A stretch of DNA of 64,000 nt from Mactra quadrangularis. Its lineage: Eukaryota > Mollusca > Bivalvia > Venerida > Mactridae. Shown in pieces: positions 47,561-58,669 of the stretch. Positions within the stretch are counted from its first letter, which is position 1. Every line of letters starts with the position of its first letter. The stretch spans positions 40,113,570-40,177,569 of the forward strand of contig CM046294.1 of assembly GCA_025267735.1 (NCBI GenBank). Direction: 5' to 3'. The notes beneath the pieces were generated by a model. It searched no databases, had not been told where the DNA came from, and saw only the letters and a program-made list of their open reading frames with translations. Both the position numbers and the translations under genes were made by a program.

Positions 47561-47567
47561 TCTTTAA
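47506..47567. repeat. Short direct duplication at the gene C Ig1 acceptor
   Basis: The 29-30 bp segment tttcagttctattct..aga..gtcttt occurs twice in tandem. The duplication covers the splice acceptor region, leaving several competing AG sites before the Ig1 exon. Confidence 0.65.
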
Positions 47568-47902
47568 CTTTAGTTATGATATCGTGGAGGTAACAACTGA
47601 GGCCGATATTAGATTAATATGTAACGTATCACACACAACAAATTTAACAAGATGGAAATACTTGGCAGGACCTACAGGAACATCATTGATGAGTTATCAA
47701 AATGGAAGATGTACAGTGTCACCATCTGATTCTGAATCTTTTCTTTGTGATGAAAATAAATATGCATATACTTGTAACAGTACAGTACACCTGGTCACCA
47801 TACATTCCATACAAGGAAGTTATAATAACCGTATCTTGGCTTGTAGAGATGCTGTACAACCTGATGGAACAGGATCAACATGGATGATTTATGTAGTTCC
47901 AG
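47561..47902 (+). CDS. Gene C exon: Ig1-type domain
   Basis: The frame is open from an acceptor at 47559-47560 (tagtagccag): DIVEVTTEADIRLICNV, RWKYLAGPTGTSLM, NGRCTVSPSDS, YAYTCNSTVHLVTI, RILACRDAV. The acceptor matching that of gene B would be at 47540, but from there a stop appears within about 17 codons because of a 5-base length difference. The donor gtgtat is weak. Confidence 0.65.
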
Positions 47903-50900
47903 GTGTATTTTGATTGTATTTGTAGTGCATTATGTACATAATAATATATACATGAGATGTATTTTACATTTTAATATGCAGTTTTATAGCTCACTATGTA
48001 TGACAAAAGAAGTTAACATTCGGCTATTAAAAATTGTCTAAAAGAATGTGTTATCATATAAAGTAAATAAACGTGCAATTCAACAATGCATTGCTATGAA
48101 TAATCTATACTGAAAGATACCATATTATTTGCTATTTAAACAATTGGTCAATGTTTTAATTTCCAAAATAGCAGTAATCATTAGTATTCACACCGTGCAA
48201 AATACTGATTTTAAACGTTTACCAGTTAGCCACACGGAATGTTTATTATTGTGTATATATATTACACGTGTGTATATTTTTGTCAAATGCATCAACTCGT
48301 TTCATATATTATACTTATTGTATGTTAAAATTTATCCTGACACACAGGTGTTTATTTCATTGATAATATGTTATGAAAGAAGATCAATGTATTTTTTGTA
48401 TTGACATATTATTACACCATATATCGTTATTTATATATTTTGTTCCAGAAGGACATCAGTGTAATTGTGATTCAACAATAACGTTTAGTATCAGAGAGAT
48501 AACATAAGGAGAAAATGTAACATTAATATGTAGAGTATCATCTGATGTAGCTTATGTCAGCTGGAACAAGAACATGGGATTAAAACAACATCTATGGGTA
48601 TACTGAATGGACAATGCACTACGCAGGGTACTAGATTCCTAAACAATACAAGTAAATATATCTACACATGTAACAAGACAGTATATCAAGTTACAATACT
48701 AAATGTACAAAGAAGTGAATATAATGACATGTGTATGTGTACACCGCCTGGTCAGACAGTAGGAAGAGGATCAAACTGGGTTATCAAAATAACAGGTACG
48801 ATTTACATTATGTTTTCTGTTTAAAATATAATATTGGTGTCTGTCCGTTTTATAAAGAAATTCAATGTAATTAAATAATTAACATATTCACGAGCATACT
48901 GTAACTAATAATATTTTGTTAAGTACATAATGTATAGTTAAGATATTGAGAATAACTAGATATTATACGTTTATGGGGTATTTTACCTGACTCTTTTCTT
49001 TTTTTATTATTTCATGGCCTGCGAATATTTATTTATTCAGTTTGTTATACTATACTTAATAATTAATATTTTAGCTCCAGTAAAATCAGTTACATTGACA
49101 CCATCTAAATACCTGGCTAACGTCAAAGAATACACAGCAGTAGAGCTAACATGTACTTCTACAACGGCAAGACCTGCTGCCTCTGTATATTGGTATAGAC
49201 ACCCCAATGGTAACAGTAATGATATAACTTGGATCACAGACAATATAACAACAACAACTGATTACAATGATTTGAGTATAACAACAAGTATTATACGTTT
49301 TGTAATAACACGGCAATACAATAATGTGAAGATATTTTGTGAAGCAAAAAACTCTGTCAATACAGTTCCAGTGAAATCAAACTCGGATATCTTGTTAAAC
49401 GTTTTGTGTAAGTGAAAATAAATCAAGTATCAAATAAATTACTCAGTCAATACTTGTATAGTATATAGTTTATAGCGGAAAGACACACAATAAGTAAATA
49501 TACGAAAGTCCCAACAGAAAATATAACTAATTATCCTTTATAATTTATAACACTCGTTGCAGCTTACTTCCAACAACTTGCAATATGTGTTCTTAAAATT
49601 GGATAAAAGCTTATGTCAAATTATTTGGAAACATTGACAAAACACTTTAGATGACAATCGATCTTTACATAAACGACTATGTTGTTAATAAGTGTTTTGT
49701 AACATTGTAGTTTCACTGACAGTCGCAAAAATGAAAAATATATCAAAGCATATAGGCGAAGAGCTCGAAATCAATTGCCTGTATACAGGACAAGGGAAAT
49801 AGATAACACACTATGGGTTGGAGAACAGTTGTATATATCATCTATAAAGAGAACTGACGCTGGTTATTACTACTGTAATGTTCAATGTCATGAAACCAAG
49901 TGGTGATATCATATCATACATTGGATACTCTTCTCGGGGTTTCTATCTTGACGTCTTATGTAAGTATTTTACAACTTTATTAATTCATAACAAAATGAAC
50001 TAGTTAAATGGAATTTGCAAGTTATTTGTGTTTAACATCGATATGGTAAATATAATATGAACACCTTTTAACCTTTTTTTTAATCAAATGTCATATTAAT
50101 ACATTTGCGAATACACTATATTGTTGTTTTTACTTTTTAAATATACATAAAATTCTCAAGAAATAAAATATAAAGATTGTTCATTAAAACATTAAATTAT
50201 TTTTCAACGTGAATATTGTTAAGTTAATCTAAGTAAAATTCCCTTAAAGAAGGAAGAGTTACCCCCTTGTAACGTTGGGAATAAATATTTGTGTTATACA
50301 TAGACCAATCTCTACGTTGTATAAAATAGACACACTACAATAAGCCATCGTTTGGTATATTATATTAAGACTTGGAGCTTTTCGTGAAAAAGTATATACC
50401 CCAAACGCCCAACATCAATCAATATCATAAGTATTCCAGTTCCTAATTTACATAAATGAAATAAGTGTTTTAACCTTAGTCATGTAAATCAACCATGTTG
50501 TTTGTCTCCGTACCATTTTTCAATATCATAAGACTATTTGAAATTACTAAATGCATTATTTTGACAGATGATGCAAACATAACATCGATTGCTATAGATG
50601 GATTCACAAAACATGTAGTGAGTGTTTATGAAAATGATCCAGTTAGATTTATTTGTAATGCTGATAGTAATCCAGAGGCTACAATGACACTGACTCATGA
50701 CAGTAAACCCCGGAAGACAACAACATCAAATACATTGGAATACAACATAGTCAAGGGAACATGTTCAGATGCAGGATTATATATTTGTTATGATATGAAT
50801 GCCTATAATAGTGTAATTAGCTCCGTAGATTTCTTGCAACTATTTGTCACATGTAAGTATCCACACTATTTTATAATTGAACTTTAAAAAACTTCTAAAA

Positions 50901-53900
50901 ATGTTGTCTAACTTTTGACTGTTCTTGGTTTGACTTAAACCATTAAATTGTACATGTAAATTATAAACTTATATGTGCTACTTTGGCAAGGAAATATTTT
51001 TAATATAAATAAAACAAATATTCACCCGTAAGCTCTACTCCATATAATGTTATTAACGTGTGTTTTAGACTTAAAAAAGGTTTTTACATATAAGTGCTCT
51101 CTTGAATTAATGAAAATACGTAAATTACCCTGTGCATTTTTGTGTCTGATCTTTGTATCGAATACTTTAGATTCTTTGCTAAGGTAATACATATTTTAAC
51201 CATAATCTTACTCAGGTCATCCAAGAGTTGCTAAAGATGTTGATATAGATATAAAAAGTGACACTGGTGTACCAATCACAATAGCAGTCGATGTTATCGC
51301 CTATCCACCCCCTTCATTTCAATGGTATAAACTAGTAAACGGGACATGGACTTTACTTAAACAAGATAACAAATATGGCATTGTCTCATCAGCAGTTCAG
51401 TTCAATCTAACAATACATAGTGTAGGTGTAGATGATTTTACAAGTTATAAAGTGGTTGTAGAAAATGATTATGGTCACTTTGAACAATATTATTCTATGA
51501 CGCCATATTGTAAGTATCATTTTCATTTAATTATATGTAAGCATAATATTCGAGGTGATCTTACTTAAAGCCAATGTAAGTATGTGCATGGGTAAATGAG
51601 TTATCTAAATGTCTTTCACACTTACTGCGTTAATGATGTAGCTGTCTATCATGAAAGTGCCATTTGATTATAGTTAGCATGAACTTTTACATTTTCAAGC
51701 ATGTGTTTTAAGTTGTAAGGATGCATTATGTACCTTTCTATTATTTGAATGAACTTTACAAAGTGATGATTTATCAGTTTTTCCTACAAATTGTGAGAAA
51801 AGGATTTCTGCAGATCTGGTGTTGTAGAATACAAACCAACCAATTATCTGTGTTACAATTAGTGTTAGTAGTATTGCTGCATTTATTTAGATCATGCATA
51901 CATGTTTCCTCGTTTTATTTCTTTCAGATAAACCTGATCCTCCGATAAACTTTCGATATATCGCAGGTCACCCTACAATATCATCAATACATTTGGAATG
52001 GGAACCAGGTTTTGATGATGGGCTGTCTCAAACATTTTATATAAAGTATAAGAAAAGTTCTGATTCACAGTGGAGCTATGTTAAAGTTTCTGATAATGAA
52101 ACAAAAACAATGGAATTTTCATTGACTGGATTAACAGAGGGCACTCAGTATGATATTTTCATATGTGCTTCAAATAGAGAGGGCAATTCCTCTGAGTCAC
52201 AAGAGCTGATTGCAGTGACAAAGGGTAACGACATTTCAGGTTTTTGAATTGCTAAGTACGATTGTTGATATTCTATAAAAACGAAAATTCGCCACCTTTT
52301 TGTGTGTAATACAATTCGATTTTTACATAATAACACACATATGCTACTATTCTCTACTTTTGTTAATTTGTCGTGTATAAAGAGAAGATATGCGTGTAAA
52401 ATCTAAGACATTACAAAAATGCGGTAAGCCTTTTGGATAGTGTCATACTTCTGTCATCAGATAACCATAAAACTAACTAGTTAATTAAGAGGTTAACTAG
52501 TTACCGTAACTAGTTAAACTCTTAATTAACTAGTTAGTTATGTGTTTATCTGATGGCAGAAATATGCCACAATACCTATGCCTTTTGTTTGTAGAACATT
52601 AAAACTGTTACTAGTATCACTTGCTATCATGAAAATAGATGACTTCATAGGACAAATAGCATTTTATATCACCATTTGATCTTATTTGTTTGAATAGGGG
52701 GCTGCGATTGTACATCTCCTGGACTGTTGATCGGAGGCATCATATGTTTAACTGTCGGAATAGCTGTTTTGGTGGCAGTTGTAGTATTTGTCTTTAGGCG
52801 AAACGATTTTATAAATGGTAAGTTTATAACACAAAGCCATCTATCATTCTATTTACATTATCACAAAATAAATCAGCTAGATATTGGATAACGCAATCTA
52901 ATAATCACTCCGAATTCCACTGCATACGAGTTATTCAGTATTAAGTATTCAGCTCAACGCCACAAAAAAGTGGTTAGGTGTAAATGGAACCAATTTAAAG
53001 TTGGCTGTCGAAATTTTATTAGTCAAACGTTAATATCAGTCAACCACGGGTAACCATCAATTGGTATAAGACATATATTTACATAATACGTATAACTCTT
53101 TATTAACATTTCAAAATAGTATTAAAGTATTAAGTAGTTAAGTCGATATGATAGTATCATCCTAACATAATATTAAATTTGGACATAATCCTTTAATACA
53201 CACATATTTTGTTTTACATAGCAATAAGTTAAATACTTCAGATTCTGTATTTTAGCATGTTCTACGGAGCCGGCAATCAAGACAGGGTGAGTGTTATCTT
53301 TTAGAGTATTACCTACGTTTAACTTTCGTTTTGTTGTATGATTGTTTTGTAAAGAAAAAAAACACCAAGATACAACTCAAATGTAAAATGTTCACTATAT
53401 ATATTTCTTTTACGATGAAACGTTTTTGTCTCATGCTATATTCAGTTGCAAAAATATGTGCGACGTTATTGAATTGAGGCACACACCGGTACATGCCAAA
53501 CGAAGAATTATTCAAACTGCATTTACAATTATGATTAATTATGTAAAACAGATTGTAATTGTGAGACATATATGAATCATTCTTTATTTCAGTGAAGACA
53601 TACGAATCAACAATGCAGCTGAAGAAACTTCTTACAACACTATCACCAGGTACAATCATCATGTTTACAAACATGTTTATCATACGAGTGGTTATTTAAT
53701 TAAGCAAAATTTGTATCATTGGTATAGATCAGGAATACTGCAGTATTTATTACTTTCAATGTATATATTTAACTTGCGTAGTTGTTTACATTAATAACAA
53801 TTACAGTAGTTGAGTATTATTAGTATAATCATCAATTTCCAAAGCGTCAATATGATTTCTAAGTGCCTAGTAACTGGCTGATTTATAAGATATATTGATT

Positions 53901-54878
53901 TAATTCGGCTCAGGTACTACATGTTTTTACGTTTCTGTCTTTTCACTCATGTCATTTAGTACAATACAAATTACAAATGTCTTCGTTTAAGGTACGTTTA
54001 TATATGTAATGATATACGATACCTTCCTTTCAGTGATTCGGGATACGAAAGGATATATCAGAGAAATAACGAATCTACCCAGCGTTCATCTTTGGAGCAA
54101 AACCAGCTAACAGCCACATCAGGTAAAGTGTTTTTTACTTCCTTAAAAATGTATATATTTTTAGCCTCTTGCCTCAACGTACATTTATATGTCGCCATAA
54201 ATCGTCTTGTGTAATTACTAATAAAAACAAAATGACTTTTTGGATAATACGCATATGGCAGACTTAATCAAATGTAATTTAATAGTTAAGATATTTTATA
54301 TAATCAGTACGGTCTTGGATATGCAAATAGCTGCAGCGAGAGTAGAAACAGCACCGCTATTGAAACAATATTGAAAGGACGAGCACACGAAATGACTAAA
54401 CGAATTCAGCTTATGTTTTGCACACCTCAAAAATTTCGAAACCGAAGAGGCATTTACAACAAATTATGTGGTCTGCAAACATTTGTTTCTCGTTTATGAT
54501 ATACTCGGACGTTATCATAATTACGTCACTGTGATAAGTCATGATTATAGTCAGGCCGAATGGTTACGATGTTGAATTAATAATCATTGGATACCCAGCT
54601 CAGTATTGGTTTAAATTGTATCACAATTGGTGTTAGTGTTATATTAATCAAGGATCTTTATCGCATTTGTTCAGAATGATAATTCAAAATTAAAAGACCT
54701 TGTTTCACAATCAAACTAAAGTAAATAGCTATAAAATAAATGAGTATAGTATTTGTTTAATATGCTAGTTATTTATTTAACATTATCAATCCTCATTCCA
54801 ATATTGTTTCTTATAGCAGGTAACAGGAACGAGGAAAGAAAAGACGCGTATGAAAACTTGAAAGTAGAAGTGTTTTAA
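47561..54878 (+). CDS. IgSF receptor gene C, partly decayed (Ig1-3, Ig6-8, FN3, transmembrane, A-type tail)
   Basis: Exons: 47561-47902, 48449-48795 (broken), 49075-49407, 49711-49959 (broken), 50568-50852, 51216-51509, 51928-52224, 52698-52817, 53256-53286, 53593-53649, 54034-54122 and 54817-54878. Ig4 and Ig5 are absent. No signal-peptide exon was found upstream. The Ig2 exon has a nonsense codon and a frameshift; the Ig6 exon has a deletion, a stop and a frameshift. All ectodomain exons are phase 1-1, so a transcript skipping both would keep frame. From Ig7 to the stop the frame is intact and motifs are conserved. It is either a dying gene or one expressed as a shortened receptor. It converges on gene D, as A does on B. 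Confidence 0.7.
48449..48795 (+). pseudogene. Gene C exon: broken Ig2-type domain
   Basis: Acceptor ttgttccag and donor gtacga are kept. In the expected phase the frame meets TAA at 48505-48507, where B has a glutamate codon. Near 48575 one base is missing relative to B, shifting to a second frame (MGILNGQCTTQGTRF, YIYTCNKTVYQVTIL, MCMCTPP). The exon is 347 nt, not a multiple of three. Confidence 0.85.
49075..49407 (+). CDS. Gene C exon: Ig3-type domain
   Basis: Phase 1-1, 111 codons and intact: SVTLTPSKYLANVKEYTAVE, CTSTTARPAASVYWYRHP, VKIFCEAKNSVN. Close relative of gene B 22997-23326. Confidence 0.85.
49711..49959 (+). pseudogene. Gene C exon: broken Ig6-type domain
   Basis: It starts like Ig6 (KMKNISKHIGEELEINCLYTG) and then loses about 30 bases around the core tryptophan. 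It runs into TAG at 49800-49802. The remainder shifts frame again between YYYCNV and KPSGDIISYIGYSSRGFYLD. Acceptor and donor (gtaagt) remain. Confidence 0.85.
50568..50852 (+). CDS. Gene C exon: Ig7-type domain
   Basis: Phase 1-1, 95 codons: ITSIAIDGFTKHVVSVYEND, RFICNADSNPEATMTLTHD, TCSDAGLYICYDMNAYN. It lacks the core tryptophan and has the extra cysteine, like A, B and D. Confidence 0.87.
51216..51509 (+). CDS. Gene C exon: Ig8-type domain without cysteines
   Basis: Phase 1-1, 98 codons: ITIAVDVIAYPPPSFQWYKL, then VDDFTSYKVVVENDYG. The canonical disulphide cysteines are absent. Confidence 0.87.
51928..52224 (+). CDS. Gene C exon: fibronectin type III domain
   Basis: Phase 1-1, 99 codons. 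FN3 hallmarks: KPDPPINF at the start, LEWEPGFDDG, FYIKYKKSSD, LTGLTEGTQYDIFICASN and REGNSSES. It is homologous to gene D 61922-62218. A lacks the exon and B keeps only a stub. Confidence 0.9.
52441..52572. repeat. Near-perfect palindrome of about 130 bp in a gene C intron
   Basis: The left arm (cttctgtcatcagata... aactaactagttaattaaga) is mirrored by the right arm (tcttaattaactagttagtt... tatctgatggcagaa) around a centre near 52505. The intact arms are about 60 bp with few mismatches. It can form a long hairpin and resembles a palindromic MITE. Confidence 0.85.
52698..52817 (+). CDS. Gene C exon: transmembrane segment
   Basis: Phase 1-1, 40 codons: GCDCTSPGLLIGGIICLTVG, then AVLVAVVVFVF and RRND. 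The stalk carries two cysteines (CDC) not present in the other copies. Confidence 0.85.
53256..54878 (+). CDS. Gene C cytoplasmic tail exons (A/C-type tail)
   Basis: Four exons: 53256-53286 (ACSTEPAIKT, phase 1 to 2), 53593-53649 (AAEETSYNTITR), 54034-54122 (SDSGYERIYQRNNESTQRSS, phase 2 to 1) and 54817-54878 (EERKDAYENLKVEVF, stop TAA). TSYNTI fits TxYxx(V/I), and AYENL is YxxL. Exon lengths equal those of gene A for the first and the 89-nt exon, but two of A's middle exons have no counterpart here. The last acceptor is tatagcag, a tandem NAGNAG site that can add or remove one codon. Confidence 0.78.
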
Positions 54879-54979
54879 AGTTGACAATGTGTTGTTCGAA
54901 ATGAAGAAAAGTTACTCCGCGGCACAATTGACTTGTGTATTTGTGTACTATTGTCTACATTATGATTATTAAACCGGTT

Positions 54980-54985
54980 AATAAA
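54980..54985 (+). promoter_or_regulatory. Candidate polyadenylation signal of gene C
   Basis: AATAAA about 100 bp past the gene C stop codon, a normal distance for a short 3' UTR. Confidence 0.45.
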
Positions 54986-56407
54986 AATATTCTAGAAGGA
55001 TATCAACTGTGATCAAGTTGTGCCAATCAATTCTTTTTCGTAATGTATTTTTCTAAATAATCGGCAAACTGGAAAAATGAGCTTAATCTTACAAGACAAC
55101 ATAAAGACTATTATAGTTAGTTTCCTGTTCGAACGACTTCTGGAACACATTTGTAACAGGCAAAAAGAATGTACTAGTCAAATTCAACAATCCAATAATT
55201 TCCCGACTGACTGAACAACAAAACAATTTAAACCAGACTTGACGAACTAAAGACGGTGTATGGTTGTTTGCAAGACATCACTATCTCAATATGTTTCTTA
55301 GAATGCATGTATTCAGAAATCTTCTTAAACTACTTTAGTCATTATTGATAGATATTTAGTGTGTTTCAGTAATGAATTGTCTGTGTAGACAATTTATACT
55401 TATTTGCTATGTCTGTTTTATTCAGACGTTAGTTTTGCCTAAACATCTAGGTGTTGACGGTTATTTTCAATAGAAAGTATGTTGTAATTTCAAAGAAAGA
55501 ATTCATTTAAAGCCAAAAATTGATATCTTGTTTGTTAAATATATTCTATATTCTGTCAATTCGTATAATATATTAAGTACTTAGAATCAAACCTGAATCT
55601 TTGTTAGACAAGTGTTATTGTTTCTAATTCAATCTGTACAAAATGTTACGTTTTTGCTGTTAAACTATTTTCAGCTCAAAACATGTTTACAATTCATATT
55701 TACAAACATGAATACGTTGACAAAATGAATCATTTAAATCATGCTAGTCAAAAAAGCAGCATTATACAACAAAAACAAATTGTCATGAGCAAAAACGGTA
55801 CACCTAACATAGCAAACTCTCTAACAATAAAGAAAATATGCAATACATTCATTCAATTGGTGTGTGTATATATTACATGTTTTATACATGGAAGCAGCAT
55901 CCCTGTATTCTCGGATAATAAAATGGCAATACTCATGTTATTATTTTCACCCTCTTAACTGATGTCAATTTTTAAAACGTAGATCAGAATTTAAATTTTA
56001 CAAACAAAACTACTTGACAATTGTAATTGTATCTATTGAATTATGAATATTTCTTTTCAACAGTATGACGTGCTTCAGAAACCAAAATGTGTTAAAGTTC
56101 AAAACTTACTGTTGCATTGTTAAGGTTGCAGTCGAGTTTTCCTATCTAAATAAAAGTTTTTAGATGTTAAATACATGTCGCTTTTTACAATGTTTACCAA
56201 TTTACAAATACAATTTTAGTTTGTGTGTTTATGAGGAAATATAATACCATTAACCATGCAAGCTAAATTCCTCTATATAATATTGATGTGTTCATAATAC
56301 TTTGTTTTAATTAGTAAGAATTGTTCGCTTTCATTTGTACATACGTTTTTGTTTTTGTTTGATCAGTAAACTTGATACTCGTAAAAGTACAACCATATAT
56401 ATTTTAG

Positions 56408-56495
56408 GGTCCCTAATTATAAAATGATAAACTGAATATCGTCGAGTCCCTACAGTACTCAACTTTAGATAAAATAGAACAATGCACAACCACTG
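56408..56495 (+). pseudogene. Relic of a second 89-nt-type tail exon downstream of gene C
   Basis: The acceptor tattttag and donor gtaaaa are kept. The sequence matches gene A exon 12396-12484 (cctacagtactcaactttagat; gaacaatgcacaac). It is one base short and has a TGA after VPNYKMIN. It appears to be a decayed extra tail exon. Confidence 0.75.
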
Positions 56496-56835
56496 GTAAA
56501 ATAGTTTTATATGATAAACTCGTGTTTAATAGATATTCATATTATATAATTATTGTATACATGATCAAGCTACTGAAGTCATTGTTTTTACTCCAGGTAA
56601 TTGGAAATGTGAATGATATGTTAATATGTGTTTTACTATGAACTTAATGTTGTTGTAAGTAAAGTAAAGTACATATCGACAAAGATTGTACACAGTAATT
56701 ATATTTGTAATTAATGTAATAAAATGTCTTCATTAAGTAACAATTAGCAAACCATTTATGTGTGAGAACAAATATTTGATCAATGTTAAATTACATAGTT
56801 CGTCTCTCCATTCGTTAAGATTATATTTTGTAGAG

Positions 56836-56879
56836 GTAACAAAGCCCAATTTGAAGACATGAAGATAAAAGTGTTCTAG
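56836..56879 (+). pseudogene. Relic of a second terminal tail exon downstream of gene C
   Basis: It resembles the last exons of A (13202-13266) and C (54817-54878): AQFEDMKIKVF followed by TAG. The tyrosine of SEYENM/DAYENL is phenylalanine here. It could still be spliced, but its usual partner exon at 56408-56495 is broken. Confidence 0.6.
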
Positions 56880-57118
56880 GTTCATTTTTCTCAATTTGTT
56901 GGAAAGTTGAATATGTGTTATGTTAAACTTTCATTATATTTTCTGTTCAGTGTATCATCGTGTTTAAATCATTATCATAAAGATATTTTTCGTTGTGTTC
57001 ACTAATTCTTACAAAAACATTTATTCACATCTTGCTAAAATACTAAAACAGGTTTTGCGTTTAACATTTTATTCGCATGTGTTTCCAGCCGCTGCAAATG
57101 TATGGTATATTGTTGCAC

Positions 57119-57138
57119 GATATATATATATATATATG
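57119..57138. repeat. TA microsatellite
   Basis: A run of alternating TA, about ten units. Confidence 0.9.
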
Positions 57139-58495
57139 CTTTAATATATAATATGTTAATTTCTTTCTCTTGGGTGGAAAGTTGAACATGAATAAAGAAC
57201 AGCGTTTTTGATTATATTAAGTTTACAACGTATTAAAGCGTTGTATTTACTAATTCATAAAATAGCTTTATTCCTCTTAGTATATTCAAACACGTTATGA
57301 TTAGGACATCTAAATGTGTTGCGTTTCCATGTTTCGAAAATAGATTTTTCTTCATCACACAGGTACTGCCATATACCATACATTGCTCTTAGATAGACAG
57401 TCTGGTTACATTAGCATTAAAATAAATCAACCAACAGCAATCAACACTTAACAACAAAACAGACTAAGTTATTAGTGATCGTTTTATTAATAGAATAAAC
57501 CATGTGTCAGCATGAAACAAAACTGGTATGCATATCAAAATATTATGCAAAGGTGGGGGTTAACTTTATCAATCTTAATAAACTATGTCCCTCCTACAAT
57601 AATTGTAACACTGCAACTAATGTTTCCGTGGTTGACCAAATATAGTTCTCATGATAACAAAAAGGTCAAAGACCATCGGCGATCATCAAATTGGCACATG
57701 TTTATTTCTTTTTACGTCATAATGACATAACAATTGTTTTATGGTATATTGATTATATTCTAAACCATAGCTAATATAAGTGGTCTATTTATATATGTAT
57801 ATAAAAATATAACGAAATGAAGTTTTAGTACTATTCAGTTTCACACAAGGTAAATGTACACTACACTGATTACATGTATTAAAATTGAAAAAAATACATC
57901 ATAAAACAAGATCCCATAGAATTATAAAACATAAACAATCATAAAAAATATTATCTGAATCTATCCCAACAGTAAAGTAGGTATATTGTCGTCTCACTCC
58001 ATTTGTTTTCATAAGAAACTTTTTTCCGAACCCTAATGCATTTAGCAAACGTGTAAAGTCATATTTCATTGTAGACTTTTCTATCACAATAGACATTTGG
58101 TCTTTATTAAAATAAATTTAAGCTTAAAATTATTTTTTTCCGAATCTTGTGGTCTAAAAACAAATACACTATTCATAATAAACCAATTAATTTCAACAGT
58201 CATTTGTATACATCTAAATGTCTTTGTATTCTACTGACAGACGAAACAACACACTTACTATTTGAGTACAAGTCTTATCAAGAAACAAATACAGTAAAGT
58301 AATATGTTCTAGAAACACAATCTAAATAAAACAAGATATGTTATATAATCACTCATACTTCCAGTTTCGCTTAAATTAAGTTATACTGCACTATCACAAA
58401 ATCCGAGTATAAATGTCTATTTTAAGTGAAATACAAAATCTGGTTATAACTAGGAAAGTATGTACAATGTGATAATCACCAAATCAAAATACAAG

Positions 58496-58669
58496 CTATT
58501 TATTTTCATCTTCCTCATCACTTTCAGGAAGAGGGTCAGCTTTCTTTGTGAAGTCAACTTGTGAATATGGTGTAGGATCATCACCAATGATAACCATCTT
58601 CTCTCCAGGTGGTTTACCATTGAATAAAAGATCAGCATAAATCAAACCATCCTTGTTAACATTCTTCAA
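58496..58669 (-). CDS. Gene D last exon: ITIM-like and ITSM-like motifs
   Basis: Phase 0 entry, 57 codons and TAG. LIYADL and TPYSQV are identical to gene B. The ending is DPLPESDEEDENK. Over the first 49 codons it differs from B at twelve bases, eleven of them silent. Confidence 0.88.
   Translation of the reverse strand: MKNVNKDGLIYADLLFNGKPPGEKMVIIGDDPTPYSQVDFTKKADPLPESDEEDENK

Larger units (their letters stand above)
54879..58495. other. Convergent intergenic region between genes C and D
   Basis: It contains a candidate poly(A) signal, two relic tail exons and a TA microsatellite, each listed. The segment 57165-57440 is related to 13545-13810 downstream of gene A, so it is probably a duplicated 3' region. 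The remainder is AT-rich with nothing else supportable. Confidence 0.55.

Noticed and set aside
53309..53683. 124-codon minus-strand open frame overlapping gene C tail exons
   Set aside because: Antisense to spliced exons with matching phases; no protein-like features.
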